This document shows, in pieces, positions 33,226-42,257 of a DNA stretch of 64,000 bases. Under the pieces are notes generated by a model. That model worked only from the letters and a program-made list of their open reading frames with translations, did not search any database and was not told the DNA's origin. The stretch is from assembly GCF_002042965.1 (NCBI RefSeq), contig NZ_MZNT01000001.1:744001-808000 (forward strand), given 5' to 3'. Made by a program: the position numbers and the translations under genes. Origin of the DNA: Paenibacillus sp. 32352. Its GTDB lineage: Bacteria; Bacillota; Bacilli; Paenibacillales; NBRC-103111. The number at the start of each line of letters is the position of its first letter. Positions within the stretch are counted from its first letter, which is position 1.

Positions 33226-35190
33226 ATGACGAACCAAAAGCCGATAATCGAGAGCGGTTCAATTTCATTACACGTACGAATCGCAGACCCTTTCTGGTCC
33301 CCCTATATTCAGCTTGTCAAAAACATCGTGCTTCCCTACCAATGGGATGCATTGAACGATTTGATTAAGGGCGCCGAACCAAGTCACGCCATACGGAATT
33401 TCCGGATCGCCGCGGGTGAAGAGCACGGGGAATTCGGCGGCATGGTCTTTCAGGACAGCGATGTATACAAATGGCTTGAGGCTGTCGGGTTTATGTTACA
33501 GGCAGAGCCTGACATGGAATTGGAGCAGGTAGCGGATGATGTCATCGAGCTGCTTGAGAAAGCGCAGCGGCCTGATGGCTATTTGAATACGTATTTTACA
33601 TTGAAGGAACCGGACGGCCGCTGGACGAATCTGGCGGAGTGCCATGAGCTTTACTGTGCGGGCCATTTGTTTGAAGCGGGTGTTGCGTATTACCAAAGTA
33701 CAGGCAAGCGCAAGCTGCTGGATATATGCTGCCGGTACGCGGATTACATAGATACGGTATTCGGAAGCGAGCCTGGGAAGCTGCAAGGTTATGACGGACA
33801 TCAGGAAATTGAGCTTGCCCTTATGAAACTGTATGAAGCGACAGGGGAAATGCGGTATTTGCGTCTTAGCCAGTTTTTCCTTGACGAACGCGGGAAGCAG
33901 CCCGGCTTCTATGGTCAGGAATTTGTGAAGCGGGGGAAGAAGGTGCATTTTCCCGAGCTGGATATCGTCCACGATTTGAAATACAGTCAGGCGCACCTGC
34001 CCGTCCGCCAGCAGGACACAGCCGTAGGTCATGCCGTTCGTGCCGTATATATGTGCACAGGGATGGCCCATGTTGCGGCAGTCACTCAAGATGAAGGCTT
34101 GATTGAAGCGTGCCGCAAGCTGTGGTCCAATATGGTCAGGAAGCAGATGTATATTACCGGGGCTATCGGCGCCATGGCTTATGGGGAGTCTTTTACGATA
34201 GATTACGATCTGCCGAACGATACGATCTATGGGGAGACGTGCGCTTCCATCGGTCTTATCTTTTTTGCGAAGCGAATGCTGGATTTGGAGCCTAGAAGCG
34301 AGTATGCCGATGTGCTCGAACGGGCCTTATACAACGCGGTTCTAAGCGGGATGGCGAGAGACGGCAAGCATTTCTTCTATGTCAATCCGCTCGAAGTGTA
34401 TCCCAAAGCTATTCAGATTAACCCAAAGTACGCCCATGTCAAATTACAGCGGCAGCCATGGTTCGGCTGTTCCTGCTGCCCTCCGAATATTGCCAGATTG
34501 ATTGCATCTTTAAATCATTATGTATATTCTCAGAGGGATACGATTTTATATACTCATCTCTATATTGGAAGCGAGGCCAACGTCGTTCTTGGGGAACAGC
34601 ACGTAACCGTCGTCCAAAGCTCCGATTACACTACAGATGGCTGTGTCCGGTTCCGGGTGCAGACAGAGAAGACGTCCGCCGCTTTTACCCTGGCATTTAG
34701 ACTGCCGGAATGGTCCGACCGGATGGATTATCGGGTAAACGGTGTACGTTATGAACCTGACATGATAAGGGACGGCTATGGATTCATCACAAGAGATTGG
34801 CAAAACGGCGATACAATCGACTTGCAGTTTGACATGACGGTCCGGAGGGTAAAAGGGCATCCGCTCATCCGGCAAACCGCCGGACAAATCGCTCTTCAGC
34901 GGGGACCGTTCATCTATTGCATAGAAGAAGCAGATAACGGGAAGGAGCTTCACTTATTTCAGCTGCAGGGAGACAATACTTACAAAGTAGAGTACGATTC
35001 GAATTTGCTTGGAGGGGTGTATAAAATTATGGCCCCGGCAAAGCGCATCGAGGTCCCAGCAGAAAAGGATCATTTGTATTTCAACGATGCGCAGTGGAAG
35101 CTGCACCCTGTTCAATCCACCTTCATCCCGTATTATGCTTGGGGCAACCGCGGAGCAGGGGAGATGCGTGTCTGGGTGAAGGAAGGCTAA
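33226..35190 (+). CDS. Glycoside hydrolase family 127 (beta-L-arabinofuranosidase, DUF1680)
   Basis: A 654-residue cytoplasmic glycosidase of GH127. Family members use a zinc-bound cysteine as nucleophile. The zinc/catalytic set is visible: Glu and Cys in YGETCASIGL (about residues 338-342) and the Cys pair in WFGCSCCPPNIARL (about residues 410-420). The N-terminal (alpha/alpha)6 barrel region carries RPDGYLNTYFT and the C-terminal beta-sandwich starts near residue 440. There is no signal peptide, so it cleaves sugars after uptake by the adjacent transporter. The known activity is removal of terminal beta-L-arabinofuranose; other GH127 specificities exist, so the exact sugar is inferred. Confidence 0.92.
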   Translation: MTNQKPIIESGSISLHVRIADPFWSPYIQLVKNIVLPYQWDALNDLIKGAEPSHAIRNFRIAAGEEHGEFGGMVFQDSDVYKWLEAVGFMLQAEPDMELEQVADDVIELLEKAQRPDGYLNTYFTLKEPDGRWTNLAECHELYCAGHLFEAGVAYYQSTGKRKLLDICCRYADYIDTVFGSEPGKLQGYDGHQEIELALMKLYEATGEMRYLRLSQFFLDERGKQPGFYGQEFVKRGKKVHFPELDIVHDLKYSQAHLPVRQQDTAVGHAVRAVYMCTGMAHVAAVTQDEGLIEACRKLWSNMVRKQMYITGAIGAMAYGESFTIDYDLPNDTIYGETCASIGLIFFAKRMLDLEPRSEYADVLERALYNAVLSGMARDGKHFFYVNPLEVYPKAIQINPKYAHVKLQRQPWFGCSCCPPNIARLIASLNHYVYSQRDTILYTHLYIGSEANVVLGEQHVTVVQSSDYTTDGCVRFRVQTEKTSAAFTLAFRLPEWSDRMDYRVNGVRYEPDMIRDGYGFITRDWQNGDTIDLQFDMTVRRVKGHPLIRQTAGQIALQRGPFIYCIEEADNGKELHLFQLQGDNTYKVEYDSNLLGGVYKIMAPAKRIEVPAEKDHLYFNDAQWKLHPVQSTFIPYYAWGNRGAGEMRVWVKEG

Positions 35191-35263
35191 GTGTCCTTGC
35201 TTAAGATGAGCTTTAGATGCCCGCCCGGAAATTTCAAGCACCTAGTGTCGAAGTTGAAAGATA

Positions 35264-35294
35264 AAAACTCCCTTCAGAACAGGGGAGTTTTTTT
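35264..35294. terminator. Bidirectional terminator between the GH127 and AraC genes
   Basis: AAAACTCCC (35264-35272) pairs with GGGAGTTTT (35283-35291); T-runs follow on the plus strand (TTTTTTTAT) and also on the minus strand (TTTTTATC). It lies between convergent genes. Confidence 0.9.
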
Positions 35295-35309
35295 ATCGTA
35301 AGGGTCGGT

Positions 35310-36224
35310 TTAGTCGTGCATAGGGCGCCCCGGCACAGGTTGGCCGGTGAAATTTTTGCGGAAGTTTAGCGGAGAGATACCTTCTTTATTCGAAAAGCAG
35401 GAGGAAAAATAGGAGGCATGCTGGAATCCGCTTTCTTCTGCGATCCTTGCCATCGACCAGTTTGTTTGAATTAATAGCTTCTTGGCTTGCTCGATGCGAT
35501 ATTGAAGCAAATAATCATTCGGTGTCATACCGAACACTTTTAGCATGCATTTGGCCAAGTAGTTGGGATGATAGTTCAAATGCTCCTGCAGCATGGCATT
35601 GGAAATTTTTTGAGTGTAGTTTTGACGGATGAATAGTTCGACCTTTTCGGCCAAATGGAAAGCCGTCATATCCGTCGTTGCGATCAATTCCCGGCTAATA
35701 TGCTGCATAAACAACTGGAAGGCGTTTTGCTTTCTCCAGTTGCGGATCGAACGCGATTCATGCTCCAGCTGAAAAAAATATTCGATGCTGCCCAGTGCCT
35801 TCTGCGTTAACTTTACATATTTCGGGATAAAGATCGAGTTTACTTCGGCATGATTCAAAAAAGCGCTCTGCTTATGGTTCTCTATGAGGGAAGCTTGATT
35901 TTCCAGACATGCGTTCATATCCTCATATTCTTCCCAGGCACCATGCGTATAAAAATGAATCCAAATGATCTCCGTTTCATGCTCGCAAGGGGCGCTCCCG
36001 TAGTGGTGCAAGTCCGGTCTAAGAATAAGGGCATCGTGTTGTTGGATCTGCCAAGTATGCGTGTCCTCTCCTATGAAAAGAGATCCTTTCTTAACTACGA
36101 TTAAATCGAAGGCTCCGATGTTAGTTCTGCTAATATGCCGTTCTCCCTTTTTGTAGAAAGCGCTTCCGAAATCCAGAAAATAAGGGATCGGAGGGGCAAT
36201 GAAATGTAATATTTGCGGCTTCAT
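35310..36224 (-). CDS. AraC family transcriptional regulator
   Basis: A 304-residue regulator with an N-terminal cupin sensor domain (FDLIVVKKGSLFIGEDTHTW, RPDLHHYG) and two C-terminal helix-turn-helix motifs (ISNAMLQEHLNYHPNYLAKC and the second MARIEESGFQHASYFSS-like region), ending GISPLNFRKNF. The ATG at 36224 is six bases after GAGGG; another ATG two codons upstream abuts that site. It is convergent with the GH127 transporter operon and probably activates it. I cannot tell which oligosaccharide it senses. Confidence 0.92.
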   Translation of the reverse strand: MKPQILHFIAPPIPYFLDFGSAFYKKGERHISRTNIGAFDLIVVKKGSLFIGEDTHTWQIQQHDALILRPDLHHYGSAPCEHETEIIWIHFYTHGAWEEYEDMNACLENQASLIENHKQSAFLNHAEVNSIFIPKYVKLTQKALGSIEYFFQLEHESRSIRNWRKQNAFQLFMQHISRELIATTDMTAFHLAEKVELFIRQNYTQKISNAMLQEHLNYHPNYLAKCMLKVFGMTPNDYLLQYRIEQAKKLLIQTNWSMARIAEESGFQHASYFSSCFSNKEGISPLNFRKNFTGQPVPGRPMHD

Positions 36225-36682
36225 AGACATCCCTCAAAGAATAAATATTTGGACAGCAGCTGTTACGATAATCATACTTGATTCGCTTTCCAAAATAAAG
36301 CATCGGTTCAGCAATTATGAACTGATTCTGCAGATTCATTTTGTGGAACTGCTTTTTATCATTCTTAAATGAAGTTTACTCTTTGTTTTACTGAATTAGG
36401 GTTTTGGACTTCATTTTCGCATGGATAAATGAACAGAGGTTCGACTCCCGCAGCATACAAGAACCGCTGTTATTTGCGCGCAACGCAGCAGGTTTTACCG
36501 TCACACACAGTGATTATTGTGTTAAGGGGGCGTTATGTTCCAAAAAAATACTATAGTATTCGACGCAAAATAATAGAATTACTGAGAATTTTAGATTCTA
36601 CCACTTTGCATAAAAGTAAGAATCTGATAGAATATAAACAAATACTATAAACTTAGTAGGGATTAATAGGAGGCTCCTTTCC
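36225..36682. other. Long leader/intergenic region before cysD
   Basis: No gene is seen in these 458 bases. AATACTATAGTATT (36547-36560) is a perfect 14-base palindrome, and its half AATACTATA recurs at 36640-36648, both suggesting operator sites for a sulfur or cysteine regulator. A stem (AGATTC with GAATCT, loop containing ACTTTGCATAAAAGT) spans about 36592-36628. I do not see the conserved cores of a SAM (S-box) riboswitch or a T-box. A short tRNA-like T-arm string occurs near 36438. Confidence 0.4.
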
Positions 36683-37618
36683 ATGCAAAAACTGACGCAG
36701 CTGGATCAACTTGATTCCACGCAAGAAATGACGCATTTGGATCAGCTCGAAGCTGAAGCGATTTATATTATACGAGAAGTAGCGGCGGAATGTGAGAATC
36801 CCGTGATGCTGTATTCGATCGGGAAGGATAGTTCCGTGATGCTGCATTTGGCGCTGAAAGCTTTTTACCCCGAGAAACCGCCATTTCCTTTCATGCATAT
36901 TGATACAACGTGGAAATTTAAAGAAATGATCGAATTCCGCGATCGCAAAGCTAAAGAATTTGGGATCGAAATGATTGTTCATTCGAATCAGGAAGGTATT
37001 AATCAAGGGATCAACCCATTTGATCATGGTTCCGCGTATACCGACATTATGAAAACCCAAGCATTAAAACAGGGATTGGACAAGTACGGATTTACGGCTG
37101 CGTTCGGCGGTGGAAGACGTGACGAGGAAAAGTCGCGTGCGAAGGAGCGGATTTTTTCGTTCCGGAATAAGAACCATGCATGGGATCCGAAAAACCAGCG
37201 GCCGGAAATGTGGAAGCTGTTCAACACAAGAATTAATAAAGGCGAAAGCATCCGCGTCTTCCCAATATCCAACTGGACGGAAAAAGACATCTGGCAATAC
37301 ATTCGCAGAGAAAACATTGATATTGTGCCTCTCTATTTTGCAAAAGAAAGACCGGTCCTCCAGCGTGATGGACATCTCATCATGGTCGACGATGACCGAT
37401 TGAAACTCGAACCCCATGAAAAAATTGAAATGAAGAAGATGCGGTTTCGCACATTAGGCTGCTATCCTCTTACTGGCGGAGCCGAGTCTGAGGCGGATAC
37501 GCTAGATGCCATCATCGAAGAAACACTTGGTGCAGTTTCATCCGAACGGACAACTCGGGTTATTGACCAAGAAGCGGCTGGAAGTATGGAAAGACGGAAA
37601 CGGGAGGGCTATTTCTAA
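36683..37618 (+). CDS. cysD: Sulfate adenylyltransferase subunit 2
   Basis: A 311-residue catalytic subunit of the heteromeric ATP sulfurylase that forms APS from sulfate and ATP. It has the PP-loop/SGGHDS-like region ([20 protein letters not shown]), [13 protein letters not shown], the [18 protein letters not shown] motif and the C-terminal GCYPLTGG signature. An AGGAGG site precedes the ATG. It is coupled to cysN, one base apart. Heteromeric CysDN is the usual form in proteobacteria, while many Bacilli use the single-chain Sat, so its presence here is worth noting. No APS reductase or PAPS reductase gene is adjacent. Confidence 0.95.
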   Translation: MQKLTQLDQLDSTQEMTHLDQLEAEAIYIIREVAAECENPVMLYSIGKDSSVMLHLALKAFYPEKPPFPFMHIDTTWKFKEMIEFRDRKAKEFGIEMIVHSNQEGINQGINPFDHGSAYTDIMKTQALKQGLDKYGFTAAFGGGRRDEEKSRAKERIFSFRNKNHAWDPKNQRPEMWKLFNTRINKGESIRVFPISNWTEKDIWQYIRRENIDIVPLYFAKERPVLQRDGHLIMVDDDRLKLEPHEKIEMKKMRFRTLGCYPLTGGAESEADTLDAIIEETLGAVSSERTTRVIDQEAAGSMERRKREGYF

Positions 37619-37619
37619 A

Positions 37620-39329
37620 ATGAAAAGTCTACTTAAATTTATTACATGCGGAAGTGTAGATGACGGAAAGTCCACTTTAATTGGACATATGCTTTATGAT
37701 GCTAAGCTCTTGTTCGCCGATCAAGAAAGAGCATTAGAGCTGGACAGCAGGCTTGGCAGTCGCGGTGGAAAAATTGACTATTCCCTGCTTCTTGATGGGT
37801 TACTGGCAGAGCGCGAACAAGGGATAACGATTGATGTGGCCTATCGGTATTTTACGACAGATCATCGTTCCTTCATTGTAGCGGATACACCGGGACATGA
37901 AGAATATACACGTAATATGGCAGTAGGCGCATCCTTTGCCGATCTCGCAGTCATTCTTGTGGACGCAACAAAAGGGGTCATTACCCAAACCAAACGCCAT
38001 GCACGGATTTGTTCACTCATGGGAATTAAGCATCTGGTATTAGCTGTGAACAAAATGGATTTAGTGGATTTTGATCAAACCAAGTTTGCGGAGATCAAAG
38101 AAGATTTCTTCCAAACGACCGCTGAATTCAACCTTCAAAGCATACAGGTGATCCCTGTTTCTGCTACAGAAGGGGATAATATTACAAAAAAATCGCAAAA
38201 TACACCTTGGTATGAAGGCCTTCCTTTATTGTCGTACTTAGAAAATGTGGATGTTCATAACACGGATGAAGCGAAACACTTTATGATGCCAATTCAGCGT
38301 GTATGCCGGCCAGACCACACGTTTCGCGGTTTCCAAGGCCAGATTGAGGCAGGCAGCATCGCGGTAGGCGATGAGCTGACGACTTTACCTAGCCGCGAAA
38401 AGGCGAAAGTCAAACGCATCCTAGTGACAGACCAGGACAGAGACTCAGCCTATGCTGGACAACCTGTAACCATTCAATTGGATCGCGAGGTCGACGTTTC
38501 GCGGGGCTGTGTGTTCACCAAAGACAGTCATATAAAAGAGGCTGATAGTTTCAGTGCCACAATTCTTTGGATGGATGATTCCGTACTGACACCAGGTAAA
38601 AATTATTTGGTCAAAGTAGGAACGAAAGTCCTGCCAGGCACCTTGACAGCAATTCTGCATAAAATCGATGTTAATACTGGAAATACAGTTCCGGCAGATC
38701 GTATTGTCAAAAATGAACTGGCAAAATGCGAGTTTTCCTTATCGGATAACATTGTGTTTGATTCCTTTGAGCAGTACAAAAGCATTGGCGGATTTATTCT
38801 GATCGATCGCGTAACCAATATGACATCCGCTTGCGGCGTTATTGATCAAGCCCTTCAAAGCTCCGATAGATTGGTCAAGTTAGATACGGAAATCACCAGA
38901 GAGGTTCGTGCACAACAAAAAGGACAGAAACCATTAACCCTCTGGTTCACCGGTTCGGTTTCGGATAAATCACCCCTTGCGAAGGAAGTAGAAAAACGGT
39001 TGGTATCGGCAGGCTACCATACCATGTTACTTGAGAATGGCCAGGGAGAATCAGCGCGGCGAATGGTGGAAGTCGCAAAGTGGATGAATGATGCAGGACT
39101 TATTGCATTGGTATCGATTGATTCCCCATACGACAACGACCGGGAAATTGCGCGGGACATCCTTGGAAAAGATTATATAGAAGTATATGTAAACGAACCG
39201 CTTGCAGGAAGCTCGAGCACAAATGATGCCACCGGGAACCCGGTAATTGAAATCGATACAAGCAAGTATTCAATCGAAGAAGCTGCGAATGTTGTAGCGA
39301 AACAAATGATGAAATACTTAATCAATTAG
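37620..39329 (+). CDS. cysN: Sulfate adenylyltransferase subunit 1 (GTPase) with degenerate APS-kinase-like C-terminal domain
   Basis: A 569-residue EF-Tu-like GTPase that drives APS formation by CysD. G1 is GSVDDGKST, G3 DTPGHEEYTRNM and G4 NKMDLVD; the GTPase and beta-barrel domains end near residue 420. Residues about 435-569 align with APS kinase (CysC), as in CysNC fusions, but the Walker A loop expected as GLSGSGKS reads GSVSDKS. The DGDNVR region is lost, while the downstream RRMVEVAKWMNDAGLIAL and YIEVYVNEPL segments remain. The kinase domain is therefore probably inactive. GGGAGGG lies 11 bases before the ATG; the open frame begins 38 codons earlier, inside cysD. Confidence 0.92.
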   Translation: MKSLLKFITCGSVDDGKSTLIGHMLYDAKLLFADQERALELDSRLGSRGGKIDYSLLLDGLLAEREQGITIDVAYRYFTTDHRSFIVADTPGHEEYTRNMAVGASFADLAVILVDATKGVITQTKRHARICSLMGIKHLVLAVNKMDLVDFDQTKFAEIKEDFFQTTAEFNLQSIQVIPVSATEGDNITKKSQNTPWYEGLPLLSYLENVDVHNTDEAKHFMMPIQRVCRPDHTFRGFQGQIEAGSIAVGDELTTLPSREKAKVKRILVTDQDRDSAYAGQPVTIQLDREVDVSRGCVFTKDSHIKEADSFSATILWMDDSVLTPGKNYLVKVGTKVLPGTLTAILHKIDVNTGNTVPADRIVKNELAKCEFSLSDNIVFDSFEQYKSIGGFILIDRVTNMTSACGVIDQALQSSDRLVKLDTEITREVRAQQKGQKPLTLWFTGSVSDKSPLAKEVEKRLVSAGYHTMLLENGQGESARRMVEVAKWMNDAGLIALVSIDSPYDNDREIARDILGKDYIEVYVNEPLAGSSSTNDATGNPVIEIDTSKYSIEEAANVVAKQMMKYLIN

Positions 39330-39363
39330 CAGCGCAATCGCGCGGCGATAAAATCTTTTCATT

Positions 39364-39407
39364 ATGCCTACATCCTCGTTAATAGTGATGTGGGCATCCT
39401 TTTTTTT
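39364..39407 (+). terminator. Rho-independent terminator of cysDN
   Basis: ATGCCTACATC (39364-39374) pairs with GATGTGGGCAT (39387-39397, one G-U pair), followed by CC and nine T residues. Confidence 0.9.
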
Positions 39408-39514
39408 ATATTCGCAGCATGGGGCAAAAGAATCCTATACTTTTCCAGACTCCATTTGGCTAATTCTTCACTTCCGGCTATTATAGTACTAGAGCGAAAA
39501 AAGGGGATGATTCA

Positions 39515-40330
39515 ATGAAGCTGCTCATCAAAGTGGCGCTTGCCGTCGCCGCACTTATACTGATTATGATTATAGCATTTCGCTTACATACGCTGCTCGG
39601 GTGGGGACTCGTTATCGTACTAGCCGGGGCTATGGTGTATGTCTCCAGATCAAGCTACTATGCCATTCGAGGCAGCTCGGCGTTCGCAGCCGACCAGTTC
39701 GAGCAGGCGCTTGCCTGGTACCGGAAGGCATATAACAGCAAGCCGTGTCCGGAGAACCATCAGATCGGATACGCCTATATGCTGATGAGGACAGGTGAGT
39801 CGGTGCAGGCGGAAGCCGTGCTGCAGAAGCTGCTTGGCCGCACCGGCAATCACGAGATCAAGATGCAGGCTTCCTGCAATCTGGCTACCGCATACTGGCT
39901 GCAAGGGAAGCGGGACGAAGCCGTCAAAGAACTGGAAGACGTGTTCGAGCAATACAAAAACACGCTAATCTACGGCAATCTGGGCTATTTCAAGCTGATG
40001 CACGGCGACCTGAGAGAATCGCTGGAATTCAATCTCGCAGCGTATGAATTCAACAGCGACGATAAGACGATTCTGGACAACTGCGCATTGAACTATTACA
40101 TGCTTGGCCAAATGACAGAGGCAGAGGCACTGTTCGAGAAACTGATGTCCAAATCGCCGAAACGCGCCGAGCCGTACTATTACTATGCGTTGACCCTTAA
40201 AAAGCTCGGGAAGAACGAGGAGGCTGCTGAACAGATGAAGCAGGCGCTCAGCAAGGATCTGTCCTTCCTGACAACCGTCACACGCAGTGAAATTGCTGAA
40301 GCAGCCAAAGAGATGAATGTGGAAGAATAG
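39515..40330 (+). CDS. Membrane-anchored tetratricopeptide-repeat protein
   Basis: A 271-residue protein with two N-terminal hydrophobic segments (about residues 4-22 and 28-44) and a cytoplasmic TPR domain of about five repeats from residue 55 to 260 (for example FEQALAWYRKAYNSKPCPENH, CNLATAYWLQGKRDEAVKEL, PYYYYALTLKKLGKNEEAAE). TPR domains hold protein partners; no catalytic residues are seen. It follows an AAGGGGATG site and stands alone, convergent with the SGNH hydrolase gene. Function unknown; a scaffold at the membrane is the most that can be said. Confidence 0.85.
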   Translation: MKLLIKVALAVAALILIMIIAFRLHTLLGWGLVIVLAGAMVYVSRSSYYAIRGSSAFAADQFEQALAWYRKAYNSKPCPENHQIGYAYMLMRTGESVQAEAVLQKLLGRTGNHEIKMQASCNLATAYWLQGKRDEAVKELEDVFEQYKNTLIYGNLGYFKLMHGDLRESLEFNLAAYEFNSDDKTILDNCALNYYMLGQMTEAEALFEKLMSKSPKRAEPYYYYALTLKKLGKNEEAAEQMKQALSKDLSFLTTVTRSEIAEAAKEMNVEE

Positions 40331-40458
40331 CGATGCTCGGTATGTTCTTTTATTGGGAGTTGGATGACGACGAAGTCGGAAAAGCCCGATCACGTTACTT
40401 CAAAAAGATGCATCAACCAAATGGGAGGGAGGGATACGAATGGAGCGACTTTCTACGC

Positions 40459-41184
40459 TCATCTCCCATACCATCGGTTCATTCGCTCCCACAACATTTC
40501 AGCCTCACCCTTAATGTCTAGGGGGAACTGCAGCTTGGGAAGCTTGAGTTCCTCAGAAACGTGCATGCCCATAAGGAGATTTCCTAAATGATTAACATGC
40601 AGCGGGTCGCGCATCAGCCTTGTGTATTCCTCGGGCTCGTGGAGGTAGAAGGGCTCGAAACGACTGTATGTGTCGAGATGGGTCAGGTTCATCTCCCTGG
40701 ACAGCAGCCGGTTGGCTTCCACAATATCCTTGAAGATTTGCTCAAATCCCTCAGGATGAAGGTGATACAGCGGGCAATAATACGAATGGAGCACCGGTTC
40801 GGATTTCAATTCCCGCAGTCTCGAACAGATTTGACGTACATTGTCGATATACTGTTCGACTGACCCGCCTTTCGCAGCATCGTTCCCGCCGACCGTAATG
40901 ATGACGGCTGCAGGCAGAAAAGACAGAACGTCCCGGTCCAGCCGCCGCAGCAGATCGGAGCTTGTGTCCCCGCCAATTCCTTGATTGATTATGCAAACAT
41001 GTTTTCCAATATGTGCCCTCAGATTAATCCCGAGCCAATCCACCCAATTGTGTCGGCCTTCGCTCGACCATGTCAGCTCAGTATTGCTGGAGCCAAACGC
41101 AATAATACGGTAAGAAGTCTCCGGCTGATTTTTCCACAACTGTACGTTAATCATATTTTCGCTCCGTTCGTTTCGAGAATCCAT
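40459..41184 (-). CDS. SGNH/GDSL-family hydrolase
   Basis: A 241-residue esterase of the SGNH superfamily. The four blocks are visible: serine in block I (IAFGSSNTELT, GSSN in place of GDS), glycine in block II (NQGIGGDTS), asparagine in block III (ITVGGNDAAKGG) and the Asp-His pair in block V (DPLHVNHLG). There is no signal peptide, so it is cytoplasmic; such enzymes deacetylate sugars or hydrolyse small esters. AGAAGG lies five bases before the ATG; a second in-frame ATG lies 10 codons later. Substrate unknown. Confidence 0.88.
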   Translation of the reverse strand: MDSRNERSENMINVQLWKNQPETSYRIIAFGSSNTELTWSSEGRHNWVDWLGINLRAHIGKHVCIINQGIGGDTSSDLLRRLDRDVLSFLPAAVIITVGGNDAAKGGSVEQYIDNVRQICSRLRELKSEPVLHSYYCPLYHLHPEGFEQIFKDIVEANRLLSREMNLTHLDTYSRFEPFYLHEPEEYTRLMRDPLHVNHLGNLLMGMHVSEELKLPKLQFPLDIKGEAEMLWERMNRWYGR

Positions 41185-41325
41185 TTTAGCCTTCTCTGAT
41201 CATTGATTATTAAATCTCCTCAATTATAACTCCCTTTGTCGTTGATATGCACGAAAAATAATGAGCTTGCAGCGCTGGAGGAAAAGAATATGAGTGTGTT
41301 ATCAATCGGAAAGTACCATCATGAT

Positions 41326-41547
41326 CTAAGAGTTTTTTGGTTTGAAAATAACTCTTCTTACAAAAAGTATCACAAAAATAACAACATATATCATTATTAA
41401 TGAAGTGAAATAAACCCCTAAACCTATCCAAACTCCTTTTTCGAATGTTCTTATGATACTATCGGGGTTAATAATAAGTCTAAGAACGAATTTAATACTG
41501 AAGATCAATACAGTCAAAATCGCCGTGTCTTTTAAAATCTTCTTCAA
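41326..41547 (-). CDS. Small two-span membrane protein, hypothetical
   Basis: A 73-residue protein with a TTG start eight bases after AAGGGGGG. Two hydrophobic segments (about residues 8-26 and 40-64) and basic ends (MKKILKD, RRVIFKPKNS) predict two membrane spans with both termini inside. I do not recognise a family. The strong ribosome-binding site and charge pattern support a real gene; the TTG start and small size leave some doubt. Confidence 0.6.
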   Translation of the reverse strand: MKKILKDTAILTVLIFSIKFVLRLIINPDSIIRTFEKGVWIGLGVYFTSLIMIYVVIFVILFVRRVIFKPKNS

Positions 41548-41883
41548 AATCAGACCCCCCTTTTTTTTACATATAAGGTTATACTTCGATAATGAGTGAT
41601 TGGTTTCAATTAATAAAAATGAAACATAACTTATTAAAAGTCGACAACGGAAGGGCTCTTTTTTTATAACACTATGTGAAAATGCAGTAGACTCATAGAT
41701 TTTACAAAAAAATCATGCATTGCGAAGCGTTATTAAAAAACTGAAACTTTTCGAAATCCATGTCGTATTCAAATAGCAAGCATTTCGGTCGGGTTTTCTA
41801 ACCCTTCTTACCCAAATGCTTGAATTCTGGCTTCGCTCCACTTTTGGCGAAGTCCTTATCGACCGGCGAAAGGGGGTGATTAC
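41548..41883 (+). promoter_or_regulatory. Upstream region and structured 5' leader of the secDF unit
   Basis: The gap holds no gene. Its last 110 bases can form several stems: AAGCATTT (41778-41785) with AAATGCTT (41814-41821), an inner GGGTT-TTCT-AACCC hairpin (41791-41804), and CTTCGC (41831-41836) with GCGAAG (41847-41852). A competing pairing, TTTCGGTCG (41783-41791) with CGACCGGCGAAA (41860-41871), would disrupt the first stem and end just before the GGGGGTG ribosome-binding site of the small ORF. I recognise no known riboswitch. No clear promoter is identified. Confidence 0.4.
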
Positions 41884-42240
41884 GTGACAAAGCTTCTGAA
41901 AGTTTTCCTGGCAGCGATTATGATTATCCTGTGCTGTCTTGTCTCCATTCAACTACCAAGCGGAGCTGTTGCAGCTTCTGCTCAGCCTTTACTGCTTGAT
42001 CACTCATATATCGATGAGCACGCAACTTTGCTGAAGGAAAGGGACCATTCCCTTTCGTTCACGAACATTCTTCTTCTGTTCTGTTTATCCGCAGCACTTT
42101 TCCTTATGTTCCCCGAATATAAAATAAGGCGATATATTTATTCCTTTATCCCCATCTTTAAACGCTTCTTTCTGCTTTACCCGATCAAATATGAATCCTG
42201 TTACATAGACCAGCCCCATTTCAACGAAACATTACATTGA
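41884..42240 (+). CDS. Small membrane protein upstream of secDF; candidate secretion-monitoring leader peptide
   Basis: A 118-residue protein starting with GTG after GGGGGTG. Residues 1-32 form a signal sequence (KLLKVFLAAIMIILCC, then AVAASAQ), residues about 33-57 a polar stretch, residues about 58-76 a second hydrophobic segment (FTNILLLFCLSAALFLMF), and the C-terminal 40 residues are basic and aromatic (RRYIYSFIPIFKRFFLLYP). It ends 17 bases before secDF. Its last codons (Pro111-Asn114) form the left arm of a hairpin that covers the secDF ribosome-binding site. This layout matches leader peptides that monitor secretion or insertion (SecM, VemP, MifM, ApdP). I see no RAPP-like arrest motif, so arrest is inferred from layout alone. 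Confidence 0.75.
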   Translation: MTKLLKVFLAAIMIILCCLVSIQLPSGAVAASAQPLLLDHSYIDEHATLLKERDHSLSFTNILLLFCLSAALFLMFPEYKIRRYIYSFIPIFKRFFLLYPIKYESCYIDQPHFNETLH

Positions 42241-42247
42241 AATGGGG
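42214..42247 (+). promoter_or_regulatory. Hairpin sequestering the secDF ribosome-binding site
   Basis: CCCCATTTCAA (42214-42224) pairs perfectly over 11 bp with TTGAAATGGGG (42237-42247), with a 12-base loop. The right arm contains the only plausible secDF Shine-Dalgarno (GGGGT at 42244-42248, 10 bases before ATG). The left arm and the stop codon (42238-42240) belong to the upstream small ORF. No T-run follows, so it is not a terminator. A ribosome paused near the end of the small ORF would open it. Confidence 0.85.
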
Positions 42248-42257
42248 TACGAACTGA

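Noticed and set aside
36438..36451. GGTTCGACTCCCGC, identical in type to a tRNA or tmRNA T-arm 3' half
   Set aside because: No acceptor, D or anticodon arms are present upstream and the T-stem does not pair here. It could be an attachment-site remnant, but no integrase or boundary repeat is seen.
36225..36682. SAM riboswitch (S-box) expected before a sulfur gene
   Set aside because: The conserved core strings of the S-box and its terminator are not found in this leader.
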